A DNA stretch of 64,000 bases from Bacillus benzoevorans (GTDB taxonomy: Bacteria > Bacillota > Bacilli > Bacillales > Cytobacillaceae): positions 1-64,000 of the forward strand of contig NZ_JACHGK010000004.1 of NCBI RefSeq assembly GCF_014207535.1. The letters run 5' to 3'. The notes beneath the pieces were generated by a model. It had not been told where the DNA came from, did no database searches, and saw only the letters and a program-made list of their open reading frames with translations. Both the position numbers and the translations under genes were made by a program. This document shows, one piece after another, positions 32,649 to 40,412 of the stretch (position 1 is its first letter; every line of letters starts with the position of its first letter).

Positions 32649-33914
32649 TTACCAAGGCCACTTACTGCCTTCATCATCCTCCAACAGCAGCACTTTAACT
32701 TTATCACCAATCGCAAAGCCGCGTTCGCCGCCTGGGAGTACAGCTAATACATCGGTATGGGCCAGGCTCGTAACGACATTCGATTTATCCATACCAGCGG
32801 ACTCGACAACCAGCTCACCGTTATCAAAGGAGAGCTTGCTGCGAACAAAACGAGTCATTGGGTTTGGGCGCTTATAATCAACATGTAAACGCGCGGTTTC
32901 TGCCTTTAAATGCAGGTTTTCACAGAAAAGCATATTTCGCACAACCGGCCGCACAAATAGTTCGAAACCGACATAGCTTGCTGACGGATTCCCGGATAGA
33001 CCGAAGAGGAACTTGCCGTCGAGTACAGCCACCGTTGTGACACTTCCTGGACGCATCGCGATTTTATTAAATAAAACCTCGCCATTTAACGCTTTATACA
33101 CATCCGGCATTAAATCGTAATCACCGACAGAAACACCACCGGTCGTAATAAGCAAATCAAACTCCTTTAATGCTTCAGCAACCGCCGCAATACAGGAATC
33201 CAATTCATCCGCCAATTTCCCTAAATAAACCGGCTCTCCTCCGACCCTTTTCACCTGACCGAAGATCATATGGGCATTGCTATTGCGGATTTTCCCATCC
33301 TGAAGTGGTTCATCGACCTCCAGGAGCTCGGAACCGGTGACAAAAATTCCAACCCGCGGCTTTACAGCAACACGGACTTTTGCATAACCGAATGTTGCTA
33401 GTACTGCCATCACACCGGGATTAATTTTTGTCCCTTTTTTAAGCATGACATCCCCTTTTTTCGCCTCTTCTCCTTGGTAGGATAGATGGTCACCCTTCTT
33501 CACTTCACGCTTAATCGTGATATAGCGCTCACCGTTTTTTTCCACTTCCTTCACGGCTTCAAGCATGATGACGGTATCACAGCCATTTGGCACCTTTGCT
33601 CCAGTCATAATCCTGATTGTCTCGAACGGACCAATATCATGAGCTGCGACCATGCCTGCCCCAATTTCCTCCAATACCCTCAATTCCACAGGTTCCTCTG
33701 AGGAAGCATGCACCGTGTCAATCGAACGAAGGGCATAGCCGTCATACCCGGAGCGAGTAAATAACGGAACATCATTTGTGGCGATAATATCTTCACCCAA
33801 ATAGCGGCCGTCGCTTTCAAAAATGGACACCTCTTCTGTTCGGCCTGCTAATAAATGAGCCGTGACTTTTTCCACCGCCTGATTAATCTGTAATGGAGTT
33901 CTTTTCTCCAACAT
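32649..33914 (-). CDS. moeA: molybdopterin molybdotransferase
   Basis: A 421-residue MoeA. Domain order is standard: N-terminal PLINQAVEKV-like segment, FTRSGYDGYALR (the MoeA substrate loop), ETIRIMTGAKVPNGCDTVIM, then the molybdopterin-binding domain with VGIFVTGSELLE, LLITTGGVSVGDYD, MRPGSVTTVAVLDGK and FGLSGNPSASYVGFE, and a C-terminal beta domain. It inserts molybdate into adenylylated molybdopterin, so it is needed for enzymes such as the formate dehydrogenase at 22082. No other moa/mob genes are in the window. Confidence 0.95.
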   Translation of the reverse strand: MLEKRTPLQINQAVEKVTAHLLAGRTEEVSIFESDGRYLGEDIIATNDVPLFTRSGYDGYALRSIDTVHASSEEPVELRVLEEIGAGMVAAHDIGPFETIRIMTGAKVPNGCDTVIMLEAVKEVEKNGERYITIKREVKKGDHLSYQGEEAKKGDVMLKKGTKINPGVMAVLATFGYAKVRVAVKPRVGIFVTGSELLEVDEPLQDGKIRNSNAHMIFGQVKRVGGEPVYLGKLADELDSCIAAVAEALKEFDLLITTGGVSVGDYDLMPDVYKALNGEVLFNKIAMRPGSVTTVAVLDGKFLFGLSGNPSASYVGFELFVRPVVRNMLFCENLHLKAETARLHVDYKRPNPMTRFVRSKLSFDNGELVVESAGMDKSNVVTSLAHTDVLAVLPGGERGFAIGDKVKVLLLEDDEGSKWPW

Positions 33915-33956
33915 GAAATCACCTCAACTAGGACATATCCTTTTTTCTGAAAGACG

Positions 33957-34100
33957 CTGTTAAATCTTGTTGTTGATCCGTATATCGCCTTATGTGCATG
34001 GACTTGCACAGGATGTGCTGACTTCGACGTTCGCCATCTGTGCGTTTGTACCAAGGAAAAGTCGTTCACGCCATACACATAAGGCTATTATCAACATTGA
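33957..34100. repeat. dispersed palindromic element upstream of moeA
   Basis: No gene lies in this roughly 290-bp gap. CCTTATGTG (33988-33996) is inverted as CACATAAGG (34076-34084). The flanks extend the inverted ends: GTTGATCCGTATATCG on the left and CTATTATCAAC on the right. Inside are further small inverted pairs (TGTGCATGGACTTGCACA). It is a MITE-like non-coding repeat typical of Bacillus intergenic regions; only one copy lies in the window. Confidence 0.55.
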
Positions 34101-34208
34101 ACTTTATCTAAGCCTTCTGAACAATATTATTACTATTATGTACTTTTCCGCTATTCTATTAAAACACAGCCTGAAAATCTATTCTGTAATTAAAAACACA
34201 GGGACGGA

Positions 34209-34478
34209 TTATCTGCTTTTGATTAATAACTCCACTGCTTCCTTTACTAAATGATCGGTTTCTTCCCCTTTTTCAATATTCTCACGGACACATTGCTCCA
34301 GATTGGCGCTGACAATGACGCCCATTGCCCGGTCAATGGCATTTCTGATAGCGGACATTTGCGTGACGATGTCTCTGCAGTCTTTCCCTTGTTCCATCAT
34401 ACTGATGACACCCTTCATTTGTCCTTCAATCCTTTTTAAGCGATTCAATGCTTTTTTATCATAAACATACCCTGCCAT
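34209..34478 (-). CDS. CsoR/RcnR-family repressor, CstR-like
   Basis: An 89-residue all-helical repressor (DUF156). The start is MAGYVYDKKALNRLKRIEGQ, with Cys34 in GKDCRDIVTQ and Cys63 in LEQCVRE. The copper ligand His of CsoR (two turns before the second Cys) is Asn59 here, so Cu(I) sensing by Cys-His-Cys is unlikely. A Cys-only pair points to the persulfide-sensing CstR group. AAGGAGAAGG precedes the ATG. No target gene such as a rhodanese or copZ/copA lies next to it. Confidence 0.85.
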   Translation of the reverse strand: MAGYVYDKKALNRLKRIEGQMKGVISMMEQGKDCRDIVTQMSAIRNAIDRAMGVIVSANLEQCVRENIEKGEETDHLVKEAVELLIKSR

Positions 34479-34807
34479 CGTTAAACCACCTTCTCCTTTA
34501 TCTTATATGACAACTATCGTTCCTTCGCAGACACAAGGTCATCCTGAATATAGTTTACCGCAAAACATTACGTGTAGGGGTATTATAATACAAAAAATTA
34601 AACAATAAAAGTTTTTTGAAATACAGGAGTTCCATTGCTGGTTTCACCATTTTCTTTATTCTAGTCTGCAGCAGATCAGTATGAACCATACTGCAGTAAC
34701 GTTTTAGTTCCCTAGGGCAAATAACCAATAATATACAGACATATCTTAGTGGAAATAACACAAAATATTTCTCGTACAATACTTCTCAATGAAAGAAGGA
34801 AACAACA
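34479..34807. promoter_or_regulatory. gap with candidate CsoR-type half operator
   Basis: There is no gene in this 329-bp gap. On the minus strand TATAAT (34587-34582) is followed directly by ATACCCCTAC (34583-34574), which resembles half of a CsoR-type operator (ATACCC with a G/C core). This could autoregulate the CsoR-family gene. The inverted pair AGTATG-AAC-CATACT lies near 34678. The rest is AT-rich with nothing recognised. Confidence 0.35.
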
Positions 34808-35011
34808 ATGACAGTGATTACACAAGTCAAAACGACATTGGCAAGTTTAAAAAGCGCACAGGCAAGTTTTGAAACATTTAGTTTGGGTACTGATAACCAA
34901 TCGGCAAAACAATTGTATAAGGATGCTGCGACACAAACACAAACGATCATTGATAATATTGAACCGCGGCTGCAGGAAATTGAACAAGAAGAGCCCCAGT
35001 ATAAGGAATAG
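34808..35011 (+). CDS. DUF1657 protein
   Basis: A 67-residue helical protein of the DUF1657 family (MTVITQVKTTLASLKSAQAS ... EEPQYKE). Such genes occur in Bacillus next to DUF421 membrane proteins, often in forespore-expressed spoVA-like clusters. It is first of three genes with a second DUF1657 gene and a DUF421 gene. GAAGGA lies 8 nt upstream. Function is unknown; a role in spores is inferred from family context. Confidence 0.88.
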   Translation: MTVITQVKTTLASLKSAQASFETFSLGTDNQSAKQLYKDAATQTQTIIDNIEPRLQEIEQEEPQYKE

Positions 35012-35116
35012 CGACACAATCCGGTCGGCTCAAGCTGACCGGTTATCTTTATTTACTCTATTACTGCGGGTACTCCGCCGATCATTTAGCCAATACAACA
35101 GCGAGGTTATGCAGCC

Positions 35117-35323
35117 ATGACAATATTCTCGAATGTTAAACAAACTTTAGCTACAGTAAAATCCATTGAAGCACAGCTTTCAGCTCTCGCCCTCAATTCA
35201 CTGGATCCATCCGCTCAAGAGACCTTCCATAACATGATGCTATTGATGGAGGAAGTGAAACAGGATCTGTACAAACGTACGATGGAAATGCAGCTGGAGG
35301 AACCACAGTATAAACCATCCTAA
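35117..35323 (+). CDS. DUF1657 protein, second copy
   Basis: A 68-residue paralogue of the preceding gene (MTIFSNVKQTLATVKSIEAQ ... LEEPQYKPS). Both end in the same EEPQYK motif. It lies 35 nt before the DUF421 gene, so co-transcription is likely. Function is unknown. Confidence 0.88.
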   Translation: MTIFSNVKQTLATVKSIEAQLSALALNSLDPSAQETFHNMMLLMEEVKQDLYKRTMEMQLEEPQYKPS

Positions 35324-35358
35324 CGTGAAGGAAACAATCATCATAAGGTGGTGCTACA

Positions 35359-36219
35359 ATGTCCGAATGGACGCAGATATTCATTCGCTCAATTATTTTT
35401 CTATTCGTTTTACTCATCTTGACCAAGATGTTAGGAAAAAAACAAATATCGGAAATCTCCTTTTTCGAATATGTATCCGGTATTACAATCGGAAGCATTG
35501 CCGGTGAAGTCATTATGGGTTTAGACGGGAAAATCGGCCATGGTATACTTGGTATTGCCATATTCAGTCTTATTACCTTACTCGTAGATATGCTTTCTTT
35601 AAAAAGCAAGAAGTTCCGCGACATAGTTGAAGGCCGGGGAACCATTTTTATTAAAGATGGCAAGATCATGGAAGATAATTTAAAAAAGGAGAAATATTCT
35701 GTTGAGGATTTAAGTGCCCTTCTGCGCAAGAAAAATGTATTCAGCGCAGCTGATGTAGAATTTGCTTTATTGGAACAAACCGGTGATCTAAGTGTTTTAT
35801 TAAAAAGGGAAAACAGACCATTAACACCAAAGGACCTGAATATCCCTGTTGCCAATGAAAAAGAACCACAAACCGTTATCATGGATGGAACCATCATTAA
35901 TGATTCTATGGCGGCCGCAAGCAAAGACCGGAAATGGCTTCACATGGAATTAGACAAATTAGGTGTGACAGTTGAAAATGTTTTTTTAGGGCAAATTAAC
36001 TCTTACGGAGAATTAACCGTTGACCTGTATGATGACAAAATCCAAGTTCCGTCACCACAGGTTCGCCCTTTATTAATGGCATTAATGAAAAAATGCCAGG
36101 CTGACTTTGAATTGTATGCCCTGGAAACACAATCCGCGAAGGCAAAAACAATGTATCAAACGAATGCCCAAAAAATGGAGCAGGCAATTTCTACCCTTAC
36201 TCCTTACTTAAATCATTAG
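35359..36219 (+). CDS. DUF421 (YetF-like) membrane protein with DUF1657-like tail
   Basis: A 286-residue protein. Residues 8-75 contain three membrane helices with the DUF421 motif LGKKQISEISFFEYVSGITIG. The cytosolic domain includes LKSKKFRDIVEGRGTIFIKDG and KWLHMELDKLGVTVENVFLGQ. The last 50 residues (MKKCQADFELYALETQSAKAKT... split in two here for brevity) resemble DUF1657, so the three genes look like members of one complex. YetF homologues are linked to spore germination properties in Bacillus. Confidence 0.9.
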   Translation: MSEWTQIFIRSIIFLFVLLILTKMLGKKQISEISFFEYVSGITIGSIAGEVIMGLDGKIGHGILGIAIFSLITLLVDMLSLKSKKFRDIVEGRGTIFIKDGKIMEDNLKKEKYSVEDLSALLRKKNVFSAADVEFALLEQTGDLSVLLKRENRPLTPKDLNIPVANEKEPQTVIMDGTIINDSMAAASKDRKWLHMELDKLGVTVENVFLGQINSYGELTVDLYDDKIQVPSPQVRPLLMALMKKCQADFELYALETQSAKAKTMYQTNAQKMEQAISTLTPYLNH

Positions 36220-36242
36220 CCTGTCTTGGTGGAATATATGAA

Positions 36243-36280
36243 CGAAAGGACTCGTTGCCAGCAACCGAGTCCTTTCCAAA
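36243..36280 (+). terminator. terminator of the DUF421 operon
   Basis: AAAGGACTCG and CGAGTCCTTT pair around TTGCCAGCAAC, followed by CCAAATTTT. Confidence 0.8.
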
Positions 36281-36289
36281 TTTTATACC

Positions 36290-36596
36290 ATATCAAATAC
36301 GCCTTGGCGTATTTACGTCCGATTTTTTTCACGCTTCAAAGCGCCACATCCTGTCGCGCTAAGCCCGATTGACTTTTCTAAGAACTAAAGTTCTAAGAAA
36401 AGCCTTATGGCTTCGCCTGACTAGGACGTCCTGTCCGTCGTCGAGCTCGCTCGAAAAATTTCCTTTGAAAAATCGAGGCATCCGCCGGAGGCTTTAACTT
36501 TATTCAGCCGGGGTTTGAACCTCACTGAACTGGTTAAGTTAATGCATTCATCCCGCCACTTATAGAAGTGGGGGACCTCTGCTGAATAAAGTTAAA
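36290..36596. repeat. composite palindromic repeat region (possible IS200/IS605-type remnant)
   Basis: The 380-bp gap between the DUF421 gene and aroD has no gene. TTTAACTTTATTCAGC (36493-36508) is perfectly inverted at 36581-36596. Inside lie a hairpin CCACTT-ATAG-AAGTGG (36556-36571) and GTTAAGTTAATGCATTCATC, which resemble the end structures of IS200/IS605-group elements. To its left are AATACGCC/GGCGTATT and the near-palindromic TTCTAAGAACTAAAGTTCTA (36378 onward). It is probably one or two transposon-derived non-coding repeats; the family is not certain. Confidence 0.55.
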
Positions 36597-36600
36597 CGAT

Positions 36601-37362
36601 TTACATGCTTTTATGTAGAATATCAAGAACCGTTCTTAATTCCGCCACTGGAATTTGCCCAGGTGCCGAAGCCTCTTTACCGGCCGCAAAAGTAAAAGCG
36701 GAACCAAATACTTCACCTGCCAGCCGGCTGATAACACCAGTCCCCCCCATGGACATCGTGATAATCGGGCGGTCAGCATATTGGGTTTTCATCGTATTCG
36801 TTGCATCCAAAAGGGTCATCACATCATGTACAGATTGCGGCATAACAGCCATTTTCGGGATATCTGCACCATATTCCTGCATTTTACGAAGCCGTGCCAC
36901 AATCTCTTCTTTTGCCGGCGTTTTAAAGAAATCATGATTAGACATAATGACATAAACACCATTTTCTTTCGCCGCGGCAAGAATTGCCTGCAGCACTCTT
37001 TCTTCATTAAATAGTTCTACATCAACTAAATCAATGTTTTTCGTCGTGATGGCAGCTTGATTTAGCTCTGTATAGTATTCGTCACTAATTTCCTTCTTGC
37101 CGCCTTCTTTATGACTGCGGAACGTGAAAAGAATCAGCTCTTCTTTAAATACGGTCCTTAACTTAGCAGTCATTTCTTTAACCGCATGTATATCCTCTAC
37201 ATTCTCATATGTATCAACACGCCACTCAATGACATCCGGTTCCATTTCCCTTACAAGTTCTGCCTCTTGGAGAATACTCTCATCCGTACTCCCGACAAGA
37301 GGGACAATGATTTTCGGAACCCCCTCTCCAACCGTTAGATTTTTTATTGTTAAAATACTCAT
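36601..37362 (-). CDS. aroD: type I 3-dehydroquinate dehydratase
   Basis: A 253-residue TIM-barrel enzyme of the shikimate pathway. The Schiff-base Lys170 (IPKMAVMP) and catalytic His143 (MSNHDF) hold the same numbers as in the Salmonella enzyme. EWRVD (46-50) and SMGGTGVISR near the C-terminus bind substrate. It dehydrates 3-dehydroquinate to 3-dehydroshikimate. It lies 24 nt after the shikimate kinase gene on the same strand, a plausible aroK-aroD operon. Confidence 0.95.
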   Translation of the reverse strand: MSILTIKNLTVGEGVPKIIVPLVGSTDESILQEAELVREMEPDVIEWRVDTYENVEDIHAVKEMTAKLRTVFKEELILFTFRSHKEGGKKEISDEYYTELNQAAITTKNIDLVDVELFNEERVLQAILAAAKENGVYVIMSNHDFFKTPAKEEIVARLRKMQEYGADIPKMAVMPQSVHDVMTLLDATNTMKTQYADRPIITMSMGGTGVISRLAGEVFGSAFTFAAGKEASAPGQIPVAELRTVLDILHKSM

Positions 37363-37386
37363 GCACTTCGCCGCCTTCTACCGCAA

Positions 37387-37941
37387 TTATCTTGGTTCAT
37401 CTAAACCCCAAGTTACTTTCAATGACTCTACTATGTACTCAGCCACTTCCTCTTCATTCAAGTTATCTGTTTTTACCTTTGAATGATGATGGGCATAAGC
37501 TGACTGCCTTTTATAAAATAATTCTTTCATTTCATCCATGCTTTTGTTTTGCAGAACAGGACGGCTTTCGATAATGAGATCAATTCTCTCCTTCCAATTT
37601 TCCCAAGAGATATCCAGATAAAATACGATGCAATTAGCTAAGCAGGCTGCTCTGATTTCTTCCTGCATAAACGCTCCTCCGCCAACAGAAATCACATGCA
37701 GCGGCTGTTCACTCAAAGTCGTAATCATGGTTCTTTCCCTTTCACGAAACGCCTTTTCACCGAATTGTTCAAAAATTTTCGTAGTGGACATGCCGAACTC
37801 TTTTTCGATTTCTTCATCAATATCTAAAAAATCCCGATAAAGCTTTTTCGCTACCTTTTTTCCTATTGTCGTTTTTCCAACTCCCATAAATCCAACGAAG
37901 ACGATACTTTTTTCGCGCATAGACAACTCATGTCTTACCAT
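37387..37941 (-). CDS. aroK: shikimate kinase
   Basis: A 184-residue P-loop kinase. Walker A is GFMGVGKTT (17-25), the shikimate-binding Asp is in LDIDEEIEKEFG, and SVGGGAF and ESRPVL follow as in AroK. It phosphorylates shikimate at O3. The start MVRHELS has AGGGGAT 12 nt upstream, and Met8 is a possible alternative. Length agrees with B. subtilis AroK (186). Confidence 0.92.
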   Translation of the reverse strand: MVRHELSMREKSIVFVGFMGVGKTTIGKKVAKKLYRDFLDIDEEIEKEFGMSTTKIFEQFGEKAFRERERTMITTLSEQPLHVISVGGGAFMQEEIRAACLANCIVFYLDISWENWKERIDLIIESRPVLQNKSMDEMKELFYKRQSAYAHHHSKVKTDNLNEEEVAEYIVESLKVTWGLDEPR

Positions 37942-38060
37942 TTTGTCAAGTGATCCCCTTTTTTATTTATTATCAGCAATTAAATACTATAATTATATAG
38001 TACAGTCGGGTTTTTGTAAAAAAAATGGCCATATTTTATTCGCTTTCTCAAATATTCCTA

Positions 38061-38089
38061 GTGAAAAACTCCTATAAATATGGTATAGT
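38061..38089 (+). promoter_or_regulatory. promoter of the three-tRNA cluster
   Basis: GTGAAA (38061-38066), 17 nt, TATAGT (38084-38089), ending 30 nt before tRNA-Leu. Confidence 0.55.
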
Positions 38090-38119
38090 ATTTATTGTCA
38101 GATTACTCCTTTACATTTT

Positions 38120-38203
38120 GCGGATGTGGCGGAACTGGCAGACGCGCTAGATTCAGGTTCTAGTGGTGGAAACACCGTATGGGTTCGAGTCCCTTCATCC
38201 GCA
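38120..38203 (+). tRNA. tRNA-Leu (CAG)
   Basis: An 84-nt class II tRNA. The acceptor GCGGATG pairs with CATCCGC, the anticodon stem is CTAGA/TCTAG with loop TTCAGGT (anticodon CAG), and a long variable arm is present. The discriminator is A, and CCA is not encoded (GCATCT follows). Confidence 0.95.
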
Positions 38204-38263
38204 TCTACTTAAATATTACTGCTCTCCTCCGGGAAGCAGCTCAGCTTTTCAAACACAAGGTTT

Positions 38264-38337
38264 GCGGGTGTAGTTTAATGGTAGAATTCCAGCTTCCCAA
38301 GCTGACGGCGGGGGTTCGATTCCCCTCACCCGCTCCA
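38264..38337 (+). tRNA. tRNA-Gly (CCC)
   Basis: A 74-nt tRNA. The acceptor GCGGGTG pairs with CACCCGC, the D loop is GTTTAATGGTA, the anticodon loop TTCCCAA gives CCC, and CCA is encoded. The first anticodon stem pair (C-A) is a mismatch. Confidence 0.92.
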
Positions 38338-38346
38338 AAGTCTAAA

Positions 38347-38434
38347 GGAGAAGTACCCAAGTGGTCCAAGGGGGCGCACTCGAAATGCGTTAGGGCGGGT
38401 ATCCGTTGCGTGGGTTCGAATCCCACCTTCTCCG
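38347..38434 (+). tRNA. tRNA-Ser (CGA)
   Basis: An 88-nt class II tRNA. The acceptor GGAGAAG pairs with CTTCTCC, the anticodon stem is GCGCA/TGCGT with loop CTCGAAA (anticodon CGA), and a long variable arm GGGCGGGTATCCGTT is present. The discriminator is G, and CCA is not encoded. Confidence 0.94.
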
Positions 38435-38460
38435 TATTGAATCTAATCAGTATCTTAAAA

Positions 38461-38490
38461 AGGCAAACCTTAGTTGGTTTGCTTTTTTAT
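38461..38490 (+). terminator. terminator of the tRNA cluster
   Basis: GCAAACC and GGTTTGC pair around TTAGTT, followed by six T. Confidence 0.85.
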
Positions 38491-38515
38491 ATTTCAGGAA
38501 GTCTTTTAAGACACG

Positions 38516-38545
38516 AAAAAGGATGGCAGTGTGCCATCCTTTTTT
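38516..38545 (-). terminator. terminator of brnQ
   Basis: AAAAAGGATGGCA and TGCCATCCTTTTT form a 13-bp stem with a GTG loop just after brnQ on the minus strand. Confidence 0.88.
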
Positions 38546-38547
38546 CA

Positions 38548-39903
38548 TTAATTAATTTTTTCTAATGGAGCGGCGTCAGATGTGCGGGTTGTCAGCGAAA
38601 CAATGTATCCGATGACAGCACCAACTAATGCTGGCACCAGCCATCCCATACCTGCATTAAAGAGCGGCAGATATTGTCCAAGGAATGAAGTTAATCCGCT
38701 TATTGGAATTCCGGCAGCATTAATCCCGTCAATCACACTGAAAATTCCTGTTAATAATAAACTCCAGCGGTACACTTCGACACGGCCTTTAAACAGTGGC
38801 TCTGCAAATGTCAGAAAAATTAAGACAATGGCGATTGGATAAACCACTACTAATACAGGTACGGAAATCGTAATTAATTGATTTAAACCAATATTTGCCA
38901 CCGCTGCACTAAACACAGTAAAGACAATCGCCAACGTTTTATAAGAAAACCTTGGAAATAAGCTTGAAAAATAGCTTGCACATGATGTAATCAGCCCGAT
39001 AGCAGTGGTTAAACAAGCAAAAAGAATCGCCAAGCCAAGAATGATATTACCGTAAATACCAAAATGGGTATCTGCTGCAAATGTCAAAATAGCCGGACCA
39101 TTATTTGTTTCCCCAGCAGCAAAGTTTGTCGTTACTCCCATGTAACCAAGTCCTAAATAGATAGCACCTAAACAGCCGGATGCAATCAGGCTTGATTTAA
39201 TCGTTGAGATGGCAATTTCCTTCTTATTTGATACACCCATGCCTTTAATGGCATTAATAACGATGATTCCAAAAACTAATGAAGCAAGTGTATCCATGGT
39301 TAGATATCCTTCTTGGAACCCTTTAAAGAAGGCATTATCGAGATAAGCGCCAATCGGTTTCATCGGTTGATCAAGCGGAGCGATAAGTGTAATCGCTAAT
39401 AAGATCAATAAACAAATTAATAAGATCGGTGTCATGACTTTTCCGACACGATCAACAATTTTACTTGGATTCAATGATAACCAGCCGACAATAACGAAAA
39501 AGACAATGGAATAAATCAGCAGGCCTATATTAAATCCGCCTGACATTTCCGGCAAAAACGGAGCAGCAGCAATTTCATACGAAACGGTACCAGTACGCGG
39601 AATCGCAAAGAAAGGTCCAATTGATAAATAAAGAATAACTGTAAAAGCAAGTGAAAATGTAGGATTAATTCTGTTTGCCATTGATTGCAGGTGATCATGA
39701 CCTGATAACCCAATCGCCAGTACCCCTAATAGCGGCAGACCAACACCGGTTAATAAGAAACCAATAATTGCCGGCCAGAAATTATCTCCGGCTGCCTGTC
39801 CTAAGGCCGGAGGAAAAATTAAATTTCCAGCACCAAAAAATAGCGCAAAAAGCATAAAGCCAATGGCTATCAAATTCCCTATGGATATTTTTTGTTTATT
39901 CAT
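38548..39903 (-). CDS. brnQ: branched-chain amino acid transporter (LIVCS family)
   Basis: A 451-residue carrier with about 12 membrane helices. Near the N-terminus it has the BrnQ signature FALFFGAGNLIFPPALGQAAG (two parts: FALFFGAGNL and IFPPALGQAAG), and later GPFFAIPRTGTVSYE. It imports Leu, Ile and Val driven by Na+ or H+. AGGAGG lies 8 nt before the ATG. It is monocistronic and no T-box was seen upstream. Confidence 0.95.
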   Translation of the reverse strand: MNKQKISIGNLIAIGFMLFALFFGAGNLIFPPALGQAAGDNFWPAIIGFLLTGVGLPLLGVLAIGLSGHDHLQSMANRINPTFSLAFTVILYLSIGPFFAIPRTGTVSYEIAAAPFLPEMSGGFNIGLLIYSIVFFVIVGWLSLNPSKIVDRVGKVMTPILLICLLILLAITLIAPLDQPMKPIGAYLDNAFFKGFQEGYLTMDTLASLVFGIIVINAIKGMGVSNKKEIAISTIKSSLIASGCLGAIYLGLGYMGVTTNFAAGETNNGPAILTFAADTHFGIYGNIILGLAILFACLTTAIGLITSCASYFSSLFPRFSYKTLAIVFTVFSAAVANIGLNQLITISVPVLVVVYPIAIVLIFLTFAEPLFKGRVEVYRWSLLLTGIFSVIDGINAAGIPISGLTSFLGQYLPLFNAGMGWLVPALVGAVIGYIVSLTTRTSDAAPLEKIN

Positions 39904-40182
39904 TGCATACCCCTCCTATAAATTTGACTCTATCGCAATAGAAAATGTATATTTAAATCTTCAGACAAATTTATACTGAGATATTTCCTTTTGATAAAGC
40001 CGCAAATAACATTGTTAATTATTACACAAATAACATCTACTTACAATACATTATCTTGATATATAATTATAGATACTTCTTCCAAATTTACAGCTTATCA
40101 TTTCACAGTATTATTAATATTTCCCAATTAATTGCATTTATCACTTCATTATACTGAAAATAGTTTTTAGAAACACATAGAA
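39904..40182. other. AT-rich gap upstream of brnQ
   Basis: About 280 bp with no gene, strong repeat or recognised riboswitch. It must hold the brnQ promoter, but no convincing -35/-10 pair was picked. Confidence 0.5.
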
Positions 40183-40212
40183 AAACCTGCCGATGATTTA
40201 CGGCAGGTTTAC
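40183..40212 (-). terminator. terminator of the Arc-like/SPFH unit
   Basis: AAACCTGCCG (40183-40192) and CGGCAGGTTT (40201-40210) form a perfect 10-bp stem, with TTTTC following on the minus strand. Confidence 0.85.
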
Positions 40213-40239
40213 TCTTTTACCTTATATCCTAAAATGTTT

Positions 40240-40398
40240 TTAGGAATTATCCTTTAGTCTCCCGGCATCCTTTAACGCCTTTTTCAGCAGGATCTCAATT
40301 TGAGCATTCACACTTCTCAAATCATCACTTGCCCATTTTTCAAGTGCATCATATATTTTCGGATCAATTCGCAGCAGAAATCTTTTCTTTTCCGGCAC
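40240..40398 (-). CDS. small ribbon-helix-helix (Arc-like) protein
   Basis: A 52-residue protein from a GTG start: (M)PEKKRFLLRIDPKIY, then DALEKWASDDLRSVNAQIEI and LLKKALKDAGRL. A basic beta strand (RFLLRI) followed by two helices is the Arc/MetJ fold, a DNA-binding dimer. AAGG lies 12 nt upstream. It starts 14 nt after the SPFH gene and ends 27 nt before a perfect terminator, so the two genes form one unit. It may regulate that unit; this is inference. Confidence 0.8.
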   Translation of the reverse strand: MPEKKRFLLRIDPKIYDALEKWASDDLRSVNAQIEILLKKALKDAGRLKDNS

Positions 40399-40412
40399 GT
40401 GTTCTCACAACC

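Noticed and set aside
35193..35924. A 243-codon minus-strand frame opposite the DUF421 gene
   Set aside because: It lies opposite clear DUF1657/DUF421 coding sequence and has no ribosome binding site or family motif.
38179..38565. A 128-codon frame over the tRNA cluster
   Set aside because: It is made of tRNA-Gly and tRNA-Ser gene sequence.
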